Below, piece by piece: positions 51,456 through 60,611 of a DNA stretch of 64,000 nt. A program made the position numbers and the translations under genes. Positions within the stretch are counted from its first letter, which is position 1; each line of letters starts with the position of its first letter. This DNA comes from Bacillota bacterium (lineage in GTDB: Bacteria > Bacillota > Clostridia > Oscillospirales > Acutalibacteraceae), in the NCBI GenBank assembly GCA_023458755.1, contig JAEWYE010000047.1:62001-126000 (forward strand), written 5' to 3'. The notes beneath the pieces are model-generated. The model saw only the letters and a program-made list of their open reading frames with translations, ran no database searches and was not told the DNA's origin.

Positions 51456-52022
51456 TCAGACTGGACGAATAATTTCTTTATTTTTATGAATAAATGGAGC
51501 TAATGCTTTAAAAACCAAACCAGAGATAATGCTGTTTAGGCCTGCTTTTATTAAATTAAACGGAATAATTCCTGGAAGCATAACAGCATCAACAACAGCT
51601 TTTGGAGTTCCAAAAAAGTGGACAGTAAAAATATAGTTCATTGGAATCATAATTGCCGTCATTGCAACAGTACCTAAAACCATGCCAATAATTGCATCTT
51701 TGAACTTATGGTGACGTTTGTAGAATTGTCCAACCAAGATAACTAACGCTCCGGATGCAACAAAATGCATCAGAAGGCCAACCCAACCGCTGCCGCCAAA
51801 CAGAAACGACTGAACAAACGATGCAATCAACAGAATTACAAGGCCAGGAACCGTGCCAAATAAAAGTGTTCCAAGCAAAACCGGAACATCCGCCATATCA
51901 TATTTCAGATACGGAGCTGCCGGAACAATTGGAAACTGAAAAAAAGCAGCCAAAATAATTGCAACTGCTGCCAGCATTCCTAATTGTGCCATTCGAATAA
52001 TTTTGCTTTTTGTGTTTTGCAT
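51456..52022 (-). CDS. ribU: Riboflavin ECF-transporter substrate-binding subunit
   Basis: A 188-residue membrane protein with about six helices, the S component of an energy-coupling factor transporter; the EcfAT module must be encoded elsewhere. The N-terminus KIIRMAQLGMLAAVAIILA, the KYDMADVPVLLGTLLFG loop and GGSGWVGLLMHFVASGALV match RibU. An FMN riboswitch directly upstream supports riboflavin as substrate. AAAGGAG precedes ATG 52022 at nine bases. Confidence 0.94.
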   Translation of the reverse strand: MQNTKSKIIRMAQLGMLAAVAIILAAFFQFPIVPAAPYLKYDMADVPVLLGTLLFGTVPGLVILLIASFVQSFLFGGSGWVGLLMHFVASGALVILVGQFYKRHHKFKDAIIGMVLGTVAMTAIMIPMNYIFTVHFFGTPKAVVDAVMLPGIIPFNLIKAGLNSIISGLVFKALAPFIHKNKEIIRPV

Positions 52023-52051
52023 TTGTAAAAACTCCTTTTTCTCGCTGTCAA

Positions 52052-52082
52052 CGAAAAAAATCCCGCAGTAAAAACTGCGGGA
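52052..52082 (-). terminator. Attenuator terminator of the FMN riboswitch
   Basis: Minus-strand stem TCCCGCAGT/ACTGCGGGA (52082-52061) with loop TTTT and seven T after it. It lies between the aptamer and ribU and should form when FMN binds. Confidence 0.9.
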
Positions 52083-52105
52083 CGAAAATACGCAACAAAG
52101 CGTGT

Positions 52106-52226
52106 TTCTTCTTTCATCCGGACTATACCGTCGGCTTTGGAATCAAACCAAATCAGCTTTCGCTCGCGGGCTCGTCGGCTTACGCCACATTACCGCCGGT
52201 GGGGAATTACACCCCGCCCCGAAGAC
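52106..52226 (-). ncRNA. FMN riboswitch (RFN element) of ribU
   Basis: On the minus strand: CTTCGGGGCGGGGTG, ATTCCCCACCGGCGGT, GACGAGCCCGCGAGCG, the ATTTGGTTTGATTCCAAAGC stem and GCCGACGGTATAGTCCGGATG, ending GAAAGAAG. All helices of the RFN consensus are recognised in order. It lies upstream of a riboflavin importer gene, a standard target. Confidence 0.97.
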
Positions 52227-52246
52227 AGCTATTTAAATTTGTTTTT

Positions 52247-52275
52247 ATTATAGCACTGAAAGTATTTGCTGTCAA
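52247..52275 (-). promoter_or_regulatory. Consensus sigma-A promoter of the FMN riboswitch
   Basis: Minus-strand TTGACA (52275-52270), 17 bases, TATAAT (52252-52247). Both boxes and the spacing are perfect. Confidence 0.85.
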
Positions 52276-52309
52276 TGTTATATCTTTCTGCAATACGCGT
52301 ATATAAACT

Positions 52310-52341
52310 GCAAAAAGCCATCAGCAAAAAATGCTGATGGC
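52310..52341 (-). terminator. Terminator after tuf
   Basis: Minus-strand stem GCCATCAGCA/TGCTGATGGC (52341-52317), loop TTTTT, followed by TTTTTGCAG. It lies 27 bases after the tuf stop codon and closes the str gene run. Confidence 0.85.
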
Positions 52342-52368
52342 CAATTACAATTCTATATATTAATAAAA

Positions 52369-53571
52369 TTATGCATGGATTTCGGTAACAACACCGGAAC
52401 CTACAGTATGACCGCCTTCACGGATAGCAAAACGAAGACCAACTTCGATTGCGATTGGGGTAATCAGTTCAACATCCATGTCAACGTGGTCACCAGGCAT
52501 GCACATTTCTGTGCCTTCTGGTAAGTCGATAACACCAGTAACGTCTGTTGTTCTAAAATAGAACTGAGGACGATAGTTGTTGAAGAACGGTGTATGGCGG
52601 CCGCCTTCTTCTTTAGTAAGGATATAAACCTGACCCTTGAATTTGGTATGAGGATGAATTGTGCCTGGCTTGGAAAGAACCTGACCACGCTCAATTTCAG
52701 CTCTCTGAATACCACGGAGAAGAACACCAACATTATCGCCAGCCTCAGCAAAATCAAGTGTTTTTCTGAACATTTCAAGACCAGTAATAACACTCTTCTT
52801 ACGCTCGTCGGTTAAGCCGATAATTTCAACTTCTTCGCCAACCTTAGCTTGACCACGCTCAACTCTACCGGTAGCAACGGTGCCACGGCCGGTAATTGTG
52901 AAAACGTCTTCAACAGGCATAAGGAACGGCTGATCTGCTTTACGCTCTGGTGTAGGAATAAAGCTATCAACAGCATCCATTAATTCATGAATACATTTGT
53001 ACTCAGGAGCATTGGAATCCTTAGACGCAGACTCAAGAGCAACAAGAGCGGAACCGCGGATGATAGGTGTATCATCGCCCGGGAACTCATACTCGTTGAG
53101 GAGGTCACGGATTTCCATTTCAACCAAGTCAAGCAATTCAGGATCGTCAACTTGATCTGCTTTGTTCATGAATACTACGATATAAGGCACGCCAACCTGA
53201 CGGGAAAGCAGGATGTGCTCTCTGGTCTGCGGCATAGGACCATCAGCAGCAGAAACAACAAGGATAGCACCATCCATTTGAGCAGCACCGGTGATCATGT
53301 TCTTAACATAGTCAGCATGGCCTGGGCAGTCAACGTGAGCATAGTGACGCTTGTCGGTTTCATATTCAACGTGAGCAGTATTGATTGTGATACCACGGGC
53401 TCTTTCTTCAGGAGCCTTATCGATATTTGCATAATCAACAAATTCTGCATCTCCATCAAGGTTTAAAACCTTAGTGATAGCTGCTGTTAAAGTAGTCTTA
53501 CCATGGTCAACGTGACCAATTGTGCCGATGTTTACATGTGGCTTGTTTCTTTCGAACTTTGCCTTTGCCAT
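52369..53571 (-). CDS. tuf: Translation elongation factor Tu
   Basis: GTPase delivering aminoacyl-tRNA to the ribosome. G1 GHVDHGKTTL near residue 19, G2 GITINTAHVEY, G3 DCPGHADYV, G4 VFMNKADQVDD, G5 SALVALES; domains II and III with ITGRGTVATGRV and GGHTVGSGVVTEI. 400 residues. A perfect GGAGG site precedes ATG 53571. A separate promoter upstream allows tuf to be expressed above fusA. Confidence 0.98.
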   Translation of the reverse strand: MAKAKFERNKPHVNIGTIGHVDHGKTTLTAAITKVLNLDGDAEFVDYANIDKAPEERARGITINTAHVEYETDKRHYAHVDCPGHADYVKNMITGAAQMDGAILVVSAADGPMPQTREHILLSRQVGVPYIVVFMNKADQVDDPELLDLVEMEIRDLLNEYEFPGDDTPIIRGSALVALESASKDSNAPEYKCIHELMDAVDSFIPTPERKADQPFLMPVEDVFTITGRGTVATGRVERGQAKVGEEVEIIGLTDERKKSVITGLEMFRKTLDFAEAGDNVGVLLRGIQRAEIERGQVLSKPGTIHPHTKFKGQVYILTKEEGGRHTPFFNNYRPQFYFRTTDVTGVIDLPEGTEMCMPGDHVDMDVELITPIAIEVGLRFAIREGGHTVGSGVVTEIHA

Positions 53572-53630
53572 TGGAATTCCTCCTTTTTATTATACAGATA
53601 ATAATTGATTCTTTACAAAACTACGCATTT

Positions 53631-53659
53631 ATTCTATCAATTAAATGATAAAAAATCAA
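53631..53659 (-). promoter_or_regulatory. Sigma-A promoter of tuf
   Basis: Minus-strand TTGATT (53659-53654), 17 bases, TAGAAT (53636-53631), in the 105-base gap between fusA and tuf. The -10 box matches five positions and the -35 four. Confidence 0.65.
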
Positions 53660-53676
53660 GCATTTTTATGGGCAAT

Positions 53677-55755
53677 TTACTGTTTTTTTCCACGGGCGGA
53701 AATGATATTTTCGGAAACAGATTTCGGAACCTCAGAATAGTGAGCAGGCTCCATTGTATACTGACCTCTACCCTGTGTTTTAGAACGCATATCGGTTGCG
53801 TAACCGAACATTTCGGAAAGCGGAACCTCAGAATTAATCTGCTGAGCGCCCGGAACAGCGTCCATACCCAAAATCATGCCACGGCGTGAATTTAAATCGC
53901 CGATTACATCACCCATGTACTCTTCAGGAGCGATAACGGTAACTTTCATAATTGGTTCCAGAATAACCGGATCAGCCTTCTTCATAGCTTCTTTGAATGC
54001 CATAGAACCGGCAATCTTAAATGCCATTTCAGAGGAGTCAACTTCATGGTAAGAACCATCATAAAGAGTAACTTTTGCATCAACAACCTGATAACCGGCT
54101 AAAACGCCGGAAAGCATTGCACCTTGAATACCTTGGTCGACTGCCGGAATGTATTCTTTCGGAATAGCACCGCCGACAACAGCGTTAACAAATTCATAAC
54201 CCTTGCCTGGGTTTGGTTCGACTTTGATTTTAACATGACCATACTGTCCTTTACCGCCGGACTGTCTGGCATATTTTGTTTCAACATCGGCCAATCTGCG
54301 GATTGTTTCTTTATAAGCAACCTGTGGCTTACCTACATTTGCTTCCACTTTGAATTCACGCAGCAATCTGTCTACGATAATTTCAAGGTGAAGCTCACCC
54401 ATACCGGCGATAATAGTTTGACCCGTCTCTTCATCGGTGTATGCCTTAAAGGTAGGATCCTCTTCAGCAAGCTTCGCGAGAGCAATGCCCATTTTTTCCT
54501 GACCGGCCTTTGTTTTAGGCTCGATTGCTACACGAATAACAGGCTCCGGGAACTCCATAGATTCCAAAATAACGGAATGCTTTTCATCACACAGCGTGTC
54601 ACCGGTCGTAGTGCTCTTAACGCCAACAGCAGCGGCAATATCACCGGCATAAACTGTTTCGATATCCTGACGATGATTTGCATGCATTTGCAGGATACGA
54701 CCGATACGTTCATTTTTGTCTTTGGTTGAGTTATAAACCGTGTCGCCGGCATTCAATGTACCGGAATATACACGGAAGAAACACAGCTTACCGACAAACG
54801 GGTCAGTAGCAATTTTAAAAGCGAGAGCGGAGAACGGTTCGTCATCGGATGCGTGGCGATCTTCTTCTTCTTCGGTATCCGGATTTGTACCCTTAATTGC
54901 CGGAATATCGGTTGGTGCGGGCATATAAGCGATAATCGCATCAAGAAGCTTCTGCACGCCTTTGTTCTTATAGGAAGTACCGCAGGTAACCGGAACCATC
55001 TTGTTCGCAATTGTTGCTTTACGAATGGTAGCGACAATTTCTTCTTTGGTGAGTTCCTCGCCGGAGAGATACTTCTCCATAAGGTCATCGTCTTGCTCTG
55101 CAACATGCTCTAACAATTCTGCATGATATTTTTCAGCCAGTTCAACCATGTCTTCCGGAATATCCTCGACACGCATTTCCTTGCCCATATCATCGTAGTA
55201 AACGTCTGCCTTCATCTCTACCAAATCGATGATACCCTTAAAGGTATCTTCGCTTCCTATAGGAAGCTGAATCGGCACAGCATTGCACTTAAGACGATCT
55301 TTCATCATCTGGACAACACGATAATAATCGGCGCCCATAATGTCCATTTTATTGACATAAGCCATGCGGGGAACACCATATTCCTCAGCTTGGCGCCAAA
55401 CAGTCTCAGACTGTGGCTCAACGCCGCCCTTGGCACAAAAAACCGTAACGGAACCGTCAAGTACGCGCAAGGAGCGCTCAACTTCAACAGTAAAGTCAAC
55501 GTGGCCTGGGGTGTCGATGATATTGATTCTATGTCCTTTCCAGAAGCAAGTTGTAGCAGCGGAAGTAATTGTGATACCTCTCTCCTGCTCCTGCTCCATC
55601 CAGTCCATAGTTGCAGCACCATCATGAACTTCACCAATTTTATGATTAATACCTGTATAATACAGGATACGTTCAGTGGTGGTTGTTTTACCGGCATCAA
55701 TATGTGCCATGATGCCAATATTACGTGTTAATTCGAGTGATACCTGCCTTGGCAT
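53677..55755 (-). CDS. fusA: Translation elongation factor G
   Basis: Translocase GTPase of 692 residues. G1 AHIDAGKTTTTERIL near residue 17, G2 RGITITSAAT, G3 DTPGHVDFT, G4 NKMDIMGAD, with domain IV SGGKGQYGHVKIK and domain V EEYMGDVIGDLNSRRG. GGAGG precedes ATG 55755. It is the standard str-operon EF-G, with rpsG and rpsL upstream. Confidence 0.98.
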   Translation of the reverse strand: MPRQVSLELTRNIGIMAHIDAGKTTTTERILYYTGINHKIGEVHDGAATMDWMEQEQERGITITSAATTCFWKGHRINIIDTPGHVDFTVEVERSLRVLDGSVTVFCAKGGVEPQSETVWRQAEEYGVPRMAYVNKMDIMGADYYRVVQMMKDRLKCNAVPIQLPIGSEDTFKGIIDLVEMKADVYYDDMGKEMRVEDIPEDMVELAEKYHAELLEHVAEQDDDLMEKYLSGEELTKEEIVATIRKATIANKMVPVTCGTSYKNKGVQKLLDAIIAYMPAPTDIPAIKGTNPDTEEEEDRHASDDEPFSALAFKIATDPFVGKLCFFRVYSGTLNAGDTVYNSTKDKNERIGRILQMHANHRQDIETVYAGDIAAAVGVKSTTTGDTLCDEKHSVILESMEFPEPVIRVAIEPKTKAGQEKMGIALAKLAEEDPTFKAYTDEETGQTIIAGMGELHLEIIVDRLLREFKVEANVGKPQVAYKETIRRLADVETKYARQSGGKGQYGHVKIKVEPNPGKGYEFVNAVVGGAIPKEYIPAVDQGIQGAMLSGVLAGYQVVDAKVTLYDGSYHEVDSSEMAFKIAGSMAFKEAMKKADPVILEPIMKVTVIAPEEYMGDVIGDLNSRRGMILGMDAVPGAQQINSEVPLSEMFGYATDMRSKTQGRGQYTMEPAHYSEVPKSVSENIISARGKKQ

Positions 55756-55835
55756 AGTTTCCTCCTTAATTCTGTGTAAATGTGTTGGTCATAGGTGTGT
55801 ACAATACTCTAGGTGAAACACCGATTTTCATCGGA

Positions 55836-56306
55836 TTACCACCTGTAATGTGCAAACGCCTTATTGGCTTCAGCCATTTTATGCGTATCATCACGCTTCT
55901 TGGCAGCGCCACCAGCACCGTTAACAGCATCAAGGATTTCACCGGCGAGTCTTTCTCTCATTGTTTTTTCAGATCTGAGTCTGGAGTAGTTCGACATCCA
56001 GCGCAGACCTAAGGTCTGTCTTCTTTCAGGACGAACTTCCATTGGTACTTGATAAGTTGCACCGCCTACACGGCGGGCCTTAACCTCAAGAGCCGGCATA
56101 ACATTCTCCATTGCCTGCTCAAACACCTCAAGCGGATCTTTACCTGTCTTCTCGCTGATAATATCAAATGCACCATAAACGATTTTCTGAGCAACACCAC
56201 GTTTACCGTCGAACATAATATTATTGATTAAGCGAGTAACAAGTTTTGAATTATAAAGCGGGTCTGGCAAAACATCACGTTTTGCAGTTGAGCCTCTTCT
56301 TGGCAC
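55836..56306 (-). CDS. rpsG: 30S ribosomal protein S7
   Basis: Primary assembly protein of the 30S head, 156 residues. The start is GTG 56306 (MPRRGSTAKRDVLPDPLYNS), with AAGGAGGG about seven bases upstream; a longer frame to 56372 reads through leader sequence and is rejected. The GGATYQVPMEVRPERRQTLGLRW stretch is typical of S7. It precedes fusA by 80 bases. In E. coli S7 represses its own operon through the rpsL-rpsG gap. Confidence 0.97.
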   Translation of the reverse strand: MPRRGSTAKRDVLPDPLYNSKLVTRLINNIMFDGKRGVAQKIVYGAFDIISEKTGKDPLEVFEQAMENVMPALEVKARRVGGATYQVPMEVRPERRQTLGLRWMSNYSRLRSEKTMRERLAGEILDAVNGAGGAAKKRDDTHKMAEANKAFAHYRW

Positions 56307-56378
56307 TTTGCTTCCCTCCTTCACATAAATGATATCATAGGTACTCGAAAGCGACAAACTCCCGTTGGCCAATACAGA

Positions 56379-56424
56379 GACGTTATATATAAACGTCGCT
56401 GCATTGTGTCACATAACACGCAGC
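56379..56424 (-). promoter_or_regulatory. Tandem hairpins in the rpsL-rpsG intercistronic gap
   Basis: GACGTT/AACGTC (56379-56397) and a stem with GCTGC/GCAGC (56398-56424) containing an inner GTGT/ACAC pairing lie next to each other in the 153-base gap. Neither is followed by a T tract. The position is that of the S7 repressor-binding region of E. coli, but structural likeness to it was not tested. Confidence 0.45.
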
Positions 56425-56459
56425 CGAAAGGTTTCTGTCAAAATTCACACACTATTTTC

Positions 56460-56888
56460 TTACTTCTTTGCAGCGCCGGCCTTTGGCCTCTTTGCGCCAT
56501 ACTTGGAACGAGCCTGCATACGTTTTGCTACGCCTTGCGCATCAAGGGTACCACGAATAATGTGGTAACGCACACCAGGGAGATCCTTTACACGACCGCC
56601 GCGAATCATAACAACGCTGTGTTCCTGCAAGTTATGACCGACACCGGGAATGTAGGCACTAACTTCGATTCCGTTAGAAAGCCTTACTCTAGCGATTTTT
56701 CTCAAAGCCGAGTTTGGTTTTTTCGGGGTTGCAGTTTTAACAGCGGTGCAAACACCACGTTTTTGCGGGGAATCCTGATCAATCGCAACTCTTTTTTTGG
56801 AGTTCCATCCCTTTAAAAGCGCAGGAGCCTTTGCTTTTTTCTCTGAAACCTCTCTGCCTGTATGGACTAACTGGTTAAATGTTGGCAT
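56460..56888 (-). CDS. rpsL: 30S ribosomal protein S12 with N-terminal insertion
   Basis: Decoding-site protein, 142 residues. The start ATG 56888 (MPTFNQLVHTGREVSE) follows GGAGGTG. Compared with the E. coli protein a segment of about 18 residues (SEKKAKAPALLKGWNSKKR to VAIDQ) is inserted before PQKRGVC, as in many Clostridia. PKKPNSALRK keeps Lys at the streptomycin-sensitive position, and GRVKDLPGVRYH keeps the second Lys. First gene of the str run. Confidence 0.97.
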   Translation of the reverse strand: MPTFNQLVHTGREVSEKKAKAPALLKGWNSKKRVAIDQDSPQKRGVCTAVKTATPKKPNSALRKIARVRLSNGIEVSAYIPGVGHNLQEHSVVMIRGGRVKDLPGVRYHIIRGTLDAQGVAKRMQARSKYGAKRPKAGAAKK

Positions 56889-56921
56889 ACGACACCTCCT
56901 CACTTAAAATTTATATATGTT

Positions 56922-56945
56922 AAATGGATTTTATTATATCCATTT
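56922..56945 (-). repeat. 8-bp inverted repeat on the rpsL -10 region
   Basis: AAATGGAT (56922-56929) and ATCCATTT (56938-56945) are perfect complements 8 bases apart. The minus-strand TATAAT (56937-56932) falls in the centre. No good -35 box is found 17 bases upstream. The arrangement is what an operator over a promoter would look like, though a small transcript hairpin is also possible. Confidence 0.4.
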
Positions 56946-56975
56946 TAACAACAATTTAATCGTCGCACTAGGAAA

Positions 56976-57007
56976 CCAGCCTTAAAATATCACAATTTTA
57001 AGGCTGG
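56976..57007 (-). terminator. Terminator-like hairpin after rpoC
   Basis: Perfect 13-bp stem CCAGCCTTAAAAT/ATTTTAAGGCTGG (56976-56988 with 56995-57007) with a 6-base loop. On the minus strand it is followed by TTTCC, a weak tract, so read-through into rpsL is likely. It divides rpoBC from the str genes. Confidence 0.7.
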
Positions 57008-57054
57008 ATAAACATTCGTGTTCAAACAAACCATCACAATTAATAATTGTAACA

Positions 57055-60000
57055 CTAAACCGCATCGTTTGTCAAGGGTTCTTCTACTTGTTCAATGTCA
57101 ACATCGCGGTAGCGTTTCATACCTGTTCCGGCAGGAACCAGCTTACCGATAATAACATTTTCCTTCAAGCCAACCAACGGGTCAACCTTACCCTTAATTG
57201 CGGCATCGGTCAATACACGGGTGGTTTCCTGGAAGGATGCGGCAGACAGGAAGGAATCCGTTGCCAAAGAGGCTTTGGTAATACCAAGCAGAACAGGTGA
57301 GCTGGTTGCTTCCTGCAAATCGGTTTCACCTGCAGCAATACGCTCGCGAATCTGTTTGTTCTCTTCCTCCAGCTCAGTTTTTTCTACTAAAGAGCTTGGC
57401 AGAAGTGAAGTATTGCCCGCTTCTTCCACCTTAACTTTCTTCATCATTTGGCGTACAATAACTTCAATGTGCTTATCATTGATGTCAACACCCTGCATAC
57501 GGTAAACACGCTGTACTTCCTGAATCAGATAATCCTGCACAGCTTGTGTGCCGCTGATGGAAAGAACGTCATGCGGATTTACGGAACCTTCGGTAATTCT
57601 GGTACCGGCTTTAATAATGTCTCCTTCTTTTACGATGAGACGCGAGCCAAACGGAATCAAATAAGCCTTGGAATCCCCTGTTTCTTCATTGGTTACGACA
57701 ACATGGCGGCTTTTCTTGATTTCTTCATAAGTGACAGTACCTGCAATTTCACTGAGAATAGCGAGATGCTTTGGTTTACGTCCTTCAAACAGTTCTTCAA
57801 CGCGAGGCAAACCCTGTGTAATATCTTCCGCACTGGCAACACCGCCGGTGTGGAATGTTCTCATCGTCAGCTGAGTGCCAGGTTCACCGATGGACTGAGC
57901 GGCAATAATACCGACTGCCTCACCGACCGTAACCGGTTTTCCGTTTGCAAGGTTCGCGCCGTAGCACTTTTTGCAGACACCATGTTTTGCACAGCAGTTC
58001 AAAATCGAACGAATCTTAATATGGGTCACATCATGCGCAATGATTATATCTGCATCATTGTCATCCATCAGTTTATCTTTGGATACCAAAACTTCGCCGG
58101 TAGCAGGATCCACAAAATCTTCCACCAAGTATCTGCCTTGCAGACGCTCATGCAATGGCTCAATGGACTCCTTACCCTCACGGATATCAAAGACTTCCAA
58201 ACCGTCGGTAGCACCGCAGTCATCTTCACGAATAATAACATCCTGCGAAACGTCAACCAGGCGGCGGGTCAGGTAACCGGAGTCAGCCGTTCTAAGAGCG
58301 GTATCGGCAAGACCCTTTCTGGCACCACGGGAAGAAATAAAGTATTCCAAAATATTTAAGCCTTCACGATAATTCGCACGAATTGGAATTTCGATTGTTT
58401 TACCGGATGTATTGGCAATCAACCCACGCATACCGGCTAACTGACGAATCTGGCTCATGGAACCACGGGCACCGGAATCCGCCATCATAAAGATTGGGTT
58501 GTAGCGGTTAAGGTTCTTCTGCAAAGCATCGGTAACATCATTAGTCGCTTTTTCCCATGTTTTTAAAACTGCCTTATAGCGCTCGGAATTAGAAAGCAAG
58601 CCGTTTTTAAACTCATCGGTAACAATATCAATTTTCTTCTCTGCATCGTCGATAATTGCTTTTTTCTGTGGAGGAATCGTAGCATCACTGACAGAAACGG
58701 TAATCGCACTTCTGGTAGAATATTTATAACCCTGCGCTTTTATGCTGTCAAGTACTTCGGCTGTTTTTGCAGCACCATGCACTTTTATGCACTTATCAAT
58801 GATTTTCCCGAGCTGCTTTTTGCCAACGAGGAAGTCTATTTCAAACTTGAACATATTGTCCGGAATGGAACGGTCAACATAGCCCAAATCCTGCGGAATC
58901 GGCTGGTTAAAGATAATACGGCCAACCGTACAGTCAACAAGTTTGGATACCATCTCACCATTGATTTCAAGGTATCTGCGAACCTTGATTTTAGCATGCA
59001 AAGAAACCACATGATTATCATAAGCCATCAATGCTTCATTGATATCACGGAACACTTTACCTTCGTTCGGCTCACCATCTTTATCCAAAGTAAGATAATA
59101 GGAACCCAGCACCATATCCTGAGTAGGAACAGTTACAGGACGTCCGTCGGATGGTTTCAGCAGGTTGCCTGCTGCAAGCATGAGGAAGCGCGCTTCTGCC
59201 TGAGCTTCTGCGGAAAGCGGAACGTGAACAGCCATCTGATCGCCATCGAAGTCCGCATTATAAGCTGTACATGCCAGTGGATGAAGCTTTAATGCACGGC
59301 CTTCTACCAAAACAGGTTCAAAAGCCTGAATACCCAGTCTGTGAAGTGTTGGAGCACGATTCAGTAAAACCGGATGATTCTTAATAACGATTTCCAAAGC
59401 ATCCCAAACTTCCGGTTTGGAACGCTCCACTGCTTTTCTGGCAGCCTTAATGTTGCCCACTGCGCCAGTTTCTACAAGGCGTTTCATGACAAACGGCTTA
59501 AACAGCTCCAATGCCATTTCCTTTGGCAGGCCACACTGGTACATTTTCAGTTCAGGTCCTACAACGATAACTGAACGACCGGAGTAGTCAACACGTTTGC
59601 CCAGCAGGTTCTGACGGAAACGCCCCTGCTTACCTTTCAGCATATCGGAAAGGGATTTGAGCGGTCTGTTATTCGGTCCGGTTACCGGTCTTCCGCGGCG
59701 TCCATTATCAATCAAGGCATCGACAGCCTCTTGCAGCATACGCTTTTCGTTGCGGACAATAATATCAGGAGCACCGAGTTCCAACAATCGCTTCAAACGA
59801 TTGTTGCGGTTAATAACACGACGGTAAAGGTCGTTCAAATCGGAAGTGGCAAATCTGCCACCGTCCAGTTGTACCATAGGACGGATATCCGGCGGAATAA
59901 CTGGAACAACATCCATTATCATCCATTCCGGGCGATTGCCGGAAAGACGGAACGCTTCCACTACTTCAAGACGCTTTAGGATACGGACACGCTTTTGTCC

Positions 60001-60597
60001 GGTAGCCGTAAGCAACTCATCCTTTAATTCAGTGGAATCCTTTTCTAAATCAATTTCTTCAAGAAGCAATTTGATTGCTTCCGCACCCATACTGGCTTTG
60101 AAATCATCTTCATATTTTTCGCGCATGTCGCGATATTCTTTTTCGTTGAGCATCTGCTTCTTTTGCAGTTCACGCACATTGCCCGGATCAGTAACAATAT
60201 ACATGGCAAAATAAAGAACTTTTTCAAGCATACGCGGGGAAATATCCAGAATCAAGCCCATACGGGAAGGAATACCTTTAAAATACCAGATATGGGAAAC
60301 AGGCGCTGCCAGTTCAATATGTCCCATACGCTCACGGCGAACCTTTGAGCGAGTAACTTCAACGCCGCAGCGATCGCAAATTTTGCCTTTATAGCGAATT
60401 CTCTTGTACTTTCCGCAATGGCATTCCCAATCTTTTGTAGGCCCAAAAATACGTTCGCAGAACAAGCCATCACGTTCCGGTTTCAAGGTACGGTAATTGA
60501 TTGTTTCCGGTTTTTTAACTTCACCGTAAGACCATTCACGAATCTGATCCGGCGAAGCAAGTCCAATCTTTATTGATTCAAAAACATTAAATTCCAT
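57055..60597 (-). CDS. rpoC: RNA polymerase subunit beta'
   Basis: Catalytic subunit, 1180 residues. N-terminal zinc motif CHCGKYKRIRYKGKICDRCG near residue 58, the active-site NADFDGDQMAVH with three Asp near residue 460, bridge-helix and trigger-loop region (GYLTRRLVDVSQDV), and a second zinc site CAKHGVCKKCYG. GGGGG precedes ATG 60597 at seven bases. It follows rpoB by 14 bases. Length is usual for Firmicutes. Confidence 0.98.
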   Translation of the reverse strand: MEFNVFESIKIGLASPDQIREWSYGEVKKPETINYRTLKPERDGLFCERIFGPTKDWECHCGKYKRIRYKGKICDRCGVEVTRSKVRRERMGHIELAAPVSHIWYFKGIPSRMGLILDISPRMLEKVLYFAMYIVTDPGNVRELQKKQMLNEKEYRDMREKYEDDFKASMGAEAIKLLLEEIDLEKDSTELKDELLTATGQKRVRILKRLEVVEAFRLSGNRPEWMIMDVVPVIPPDIRPMVQLDGGRFATSDLNDLYRRVINRNNRLKRLLELGAPDIIVRNEKRMLQEAVDALIDNGRRGRPVTGPNNRPLKSLSDMLKGKQGRFRQNLLGKRVDYSGRSVIVVGPELKMYQCGLPKEMALELFKPFVMKRLVETGAVGNIKAARKAVERSKPEVWDALEIVIKNHPVLLNRAPTLHRLGIQAFEPVLVEGRALKLHPLACTAYNADFDGDQMAVHVPLSAEAQAEARFLMLAAGNLLKPSDGRPVTVPTQDMVLGSYYLTLDKDGEPNEGKVFRDINEALMAYDNHVVSLHAKIKVRRYLEINGEMVSKLVDCTVGRIIFNQPIPQDLGYVDRSIPDNMFKFEIDFLVGKKQLGKIIDKCIKVHGAAKTAEVLDSIKAQGYKYSTRSAITVSVSDATIPPQKKAIIDDAEKKIDIVTDEFKNGLLSNSERYKAVLKTWEKATNDVTDALQKNLNRYNPIFMMADSGARGSMSQIRQLAGMRGLIANTSGKTIEIPIRANYREGLNILEYFISSRGARKGLADTALRTADSGYLTRRLVDVSQDVIIREDDCGATDGLEVFDIREGKESIEPLHERLQGRYLVEDFVDPATGEVLVSKDKLMDDNDADIIIAHDVTHIKIRSILNCCAKHGVCKKCYGANLANGKPVTVGEAVGIIAAQSIGEPGTQLTMRTFHTGGVASAEDITQGLPRVEELFEGRKPKHLAILSEIAGTVTYEEIKKSRHVVVTNEETGDSKAYLIPFGSRLIVKEGDIIKAGTRITEGSVNPHDVLSISGTQAVQDYLIQEVQRVYRMQGVDINDKHIEVIVRQMMKKVKVEEAGNTSLLPSSLVEKTELEEENKQIRERIAAGETDLQEATSSPVLLGITKASLATDSFLSAASFQETTRVLTDAAIKGKVDPLVGLKENVIIGKLVPAGTGMKRYRDVDIEQVEEPLTNDAV

Positions 60598-60611
60598 TAT
60601 GCAACCCCCTA

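Noticed and set aside
57448..58359. 303-codon open frame antisense to rpoC
   Set aside because: It is a shadow of the highly conserved rpoC gene, with no ribosome binding site or recognised family; long opposite-strand frames are expected here.
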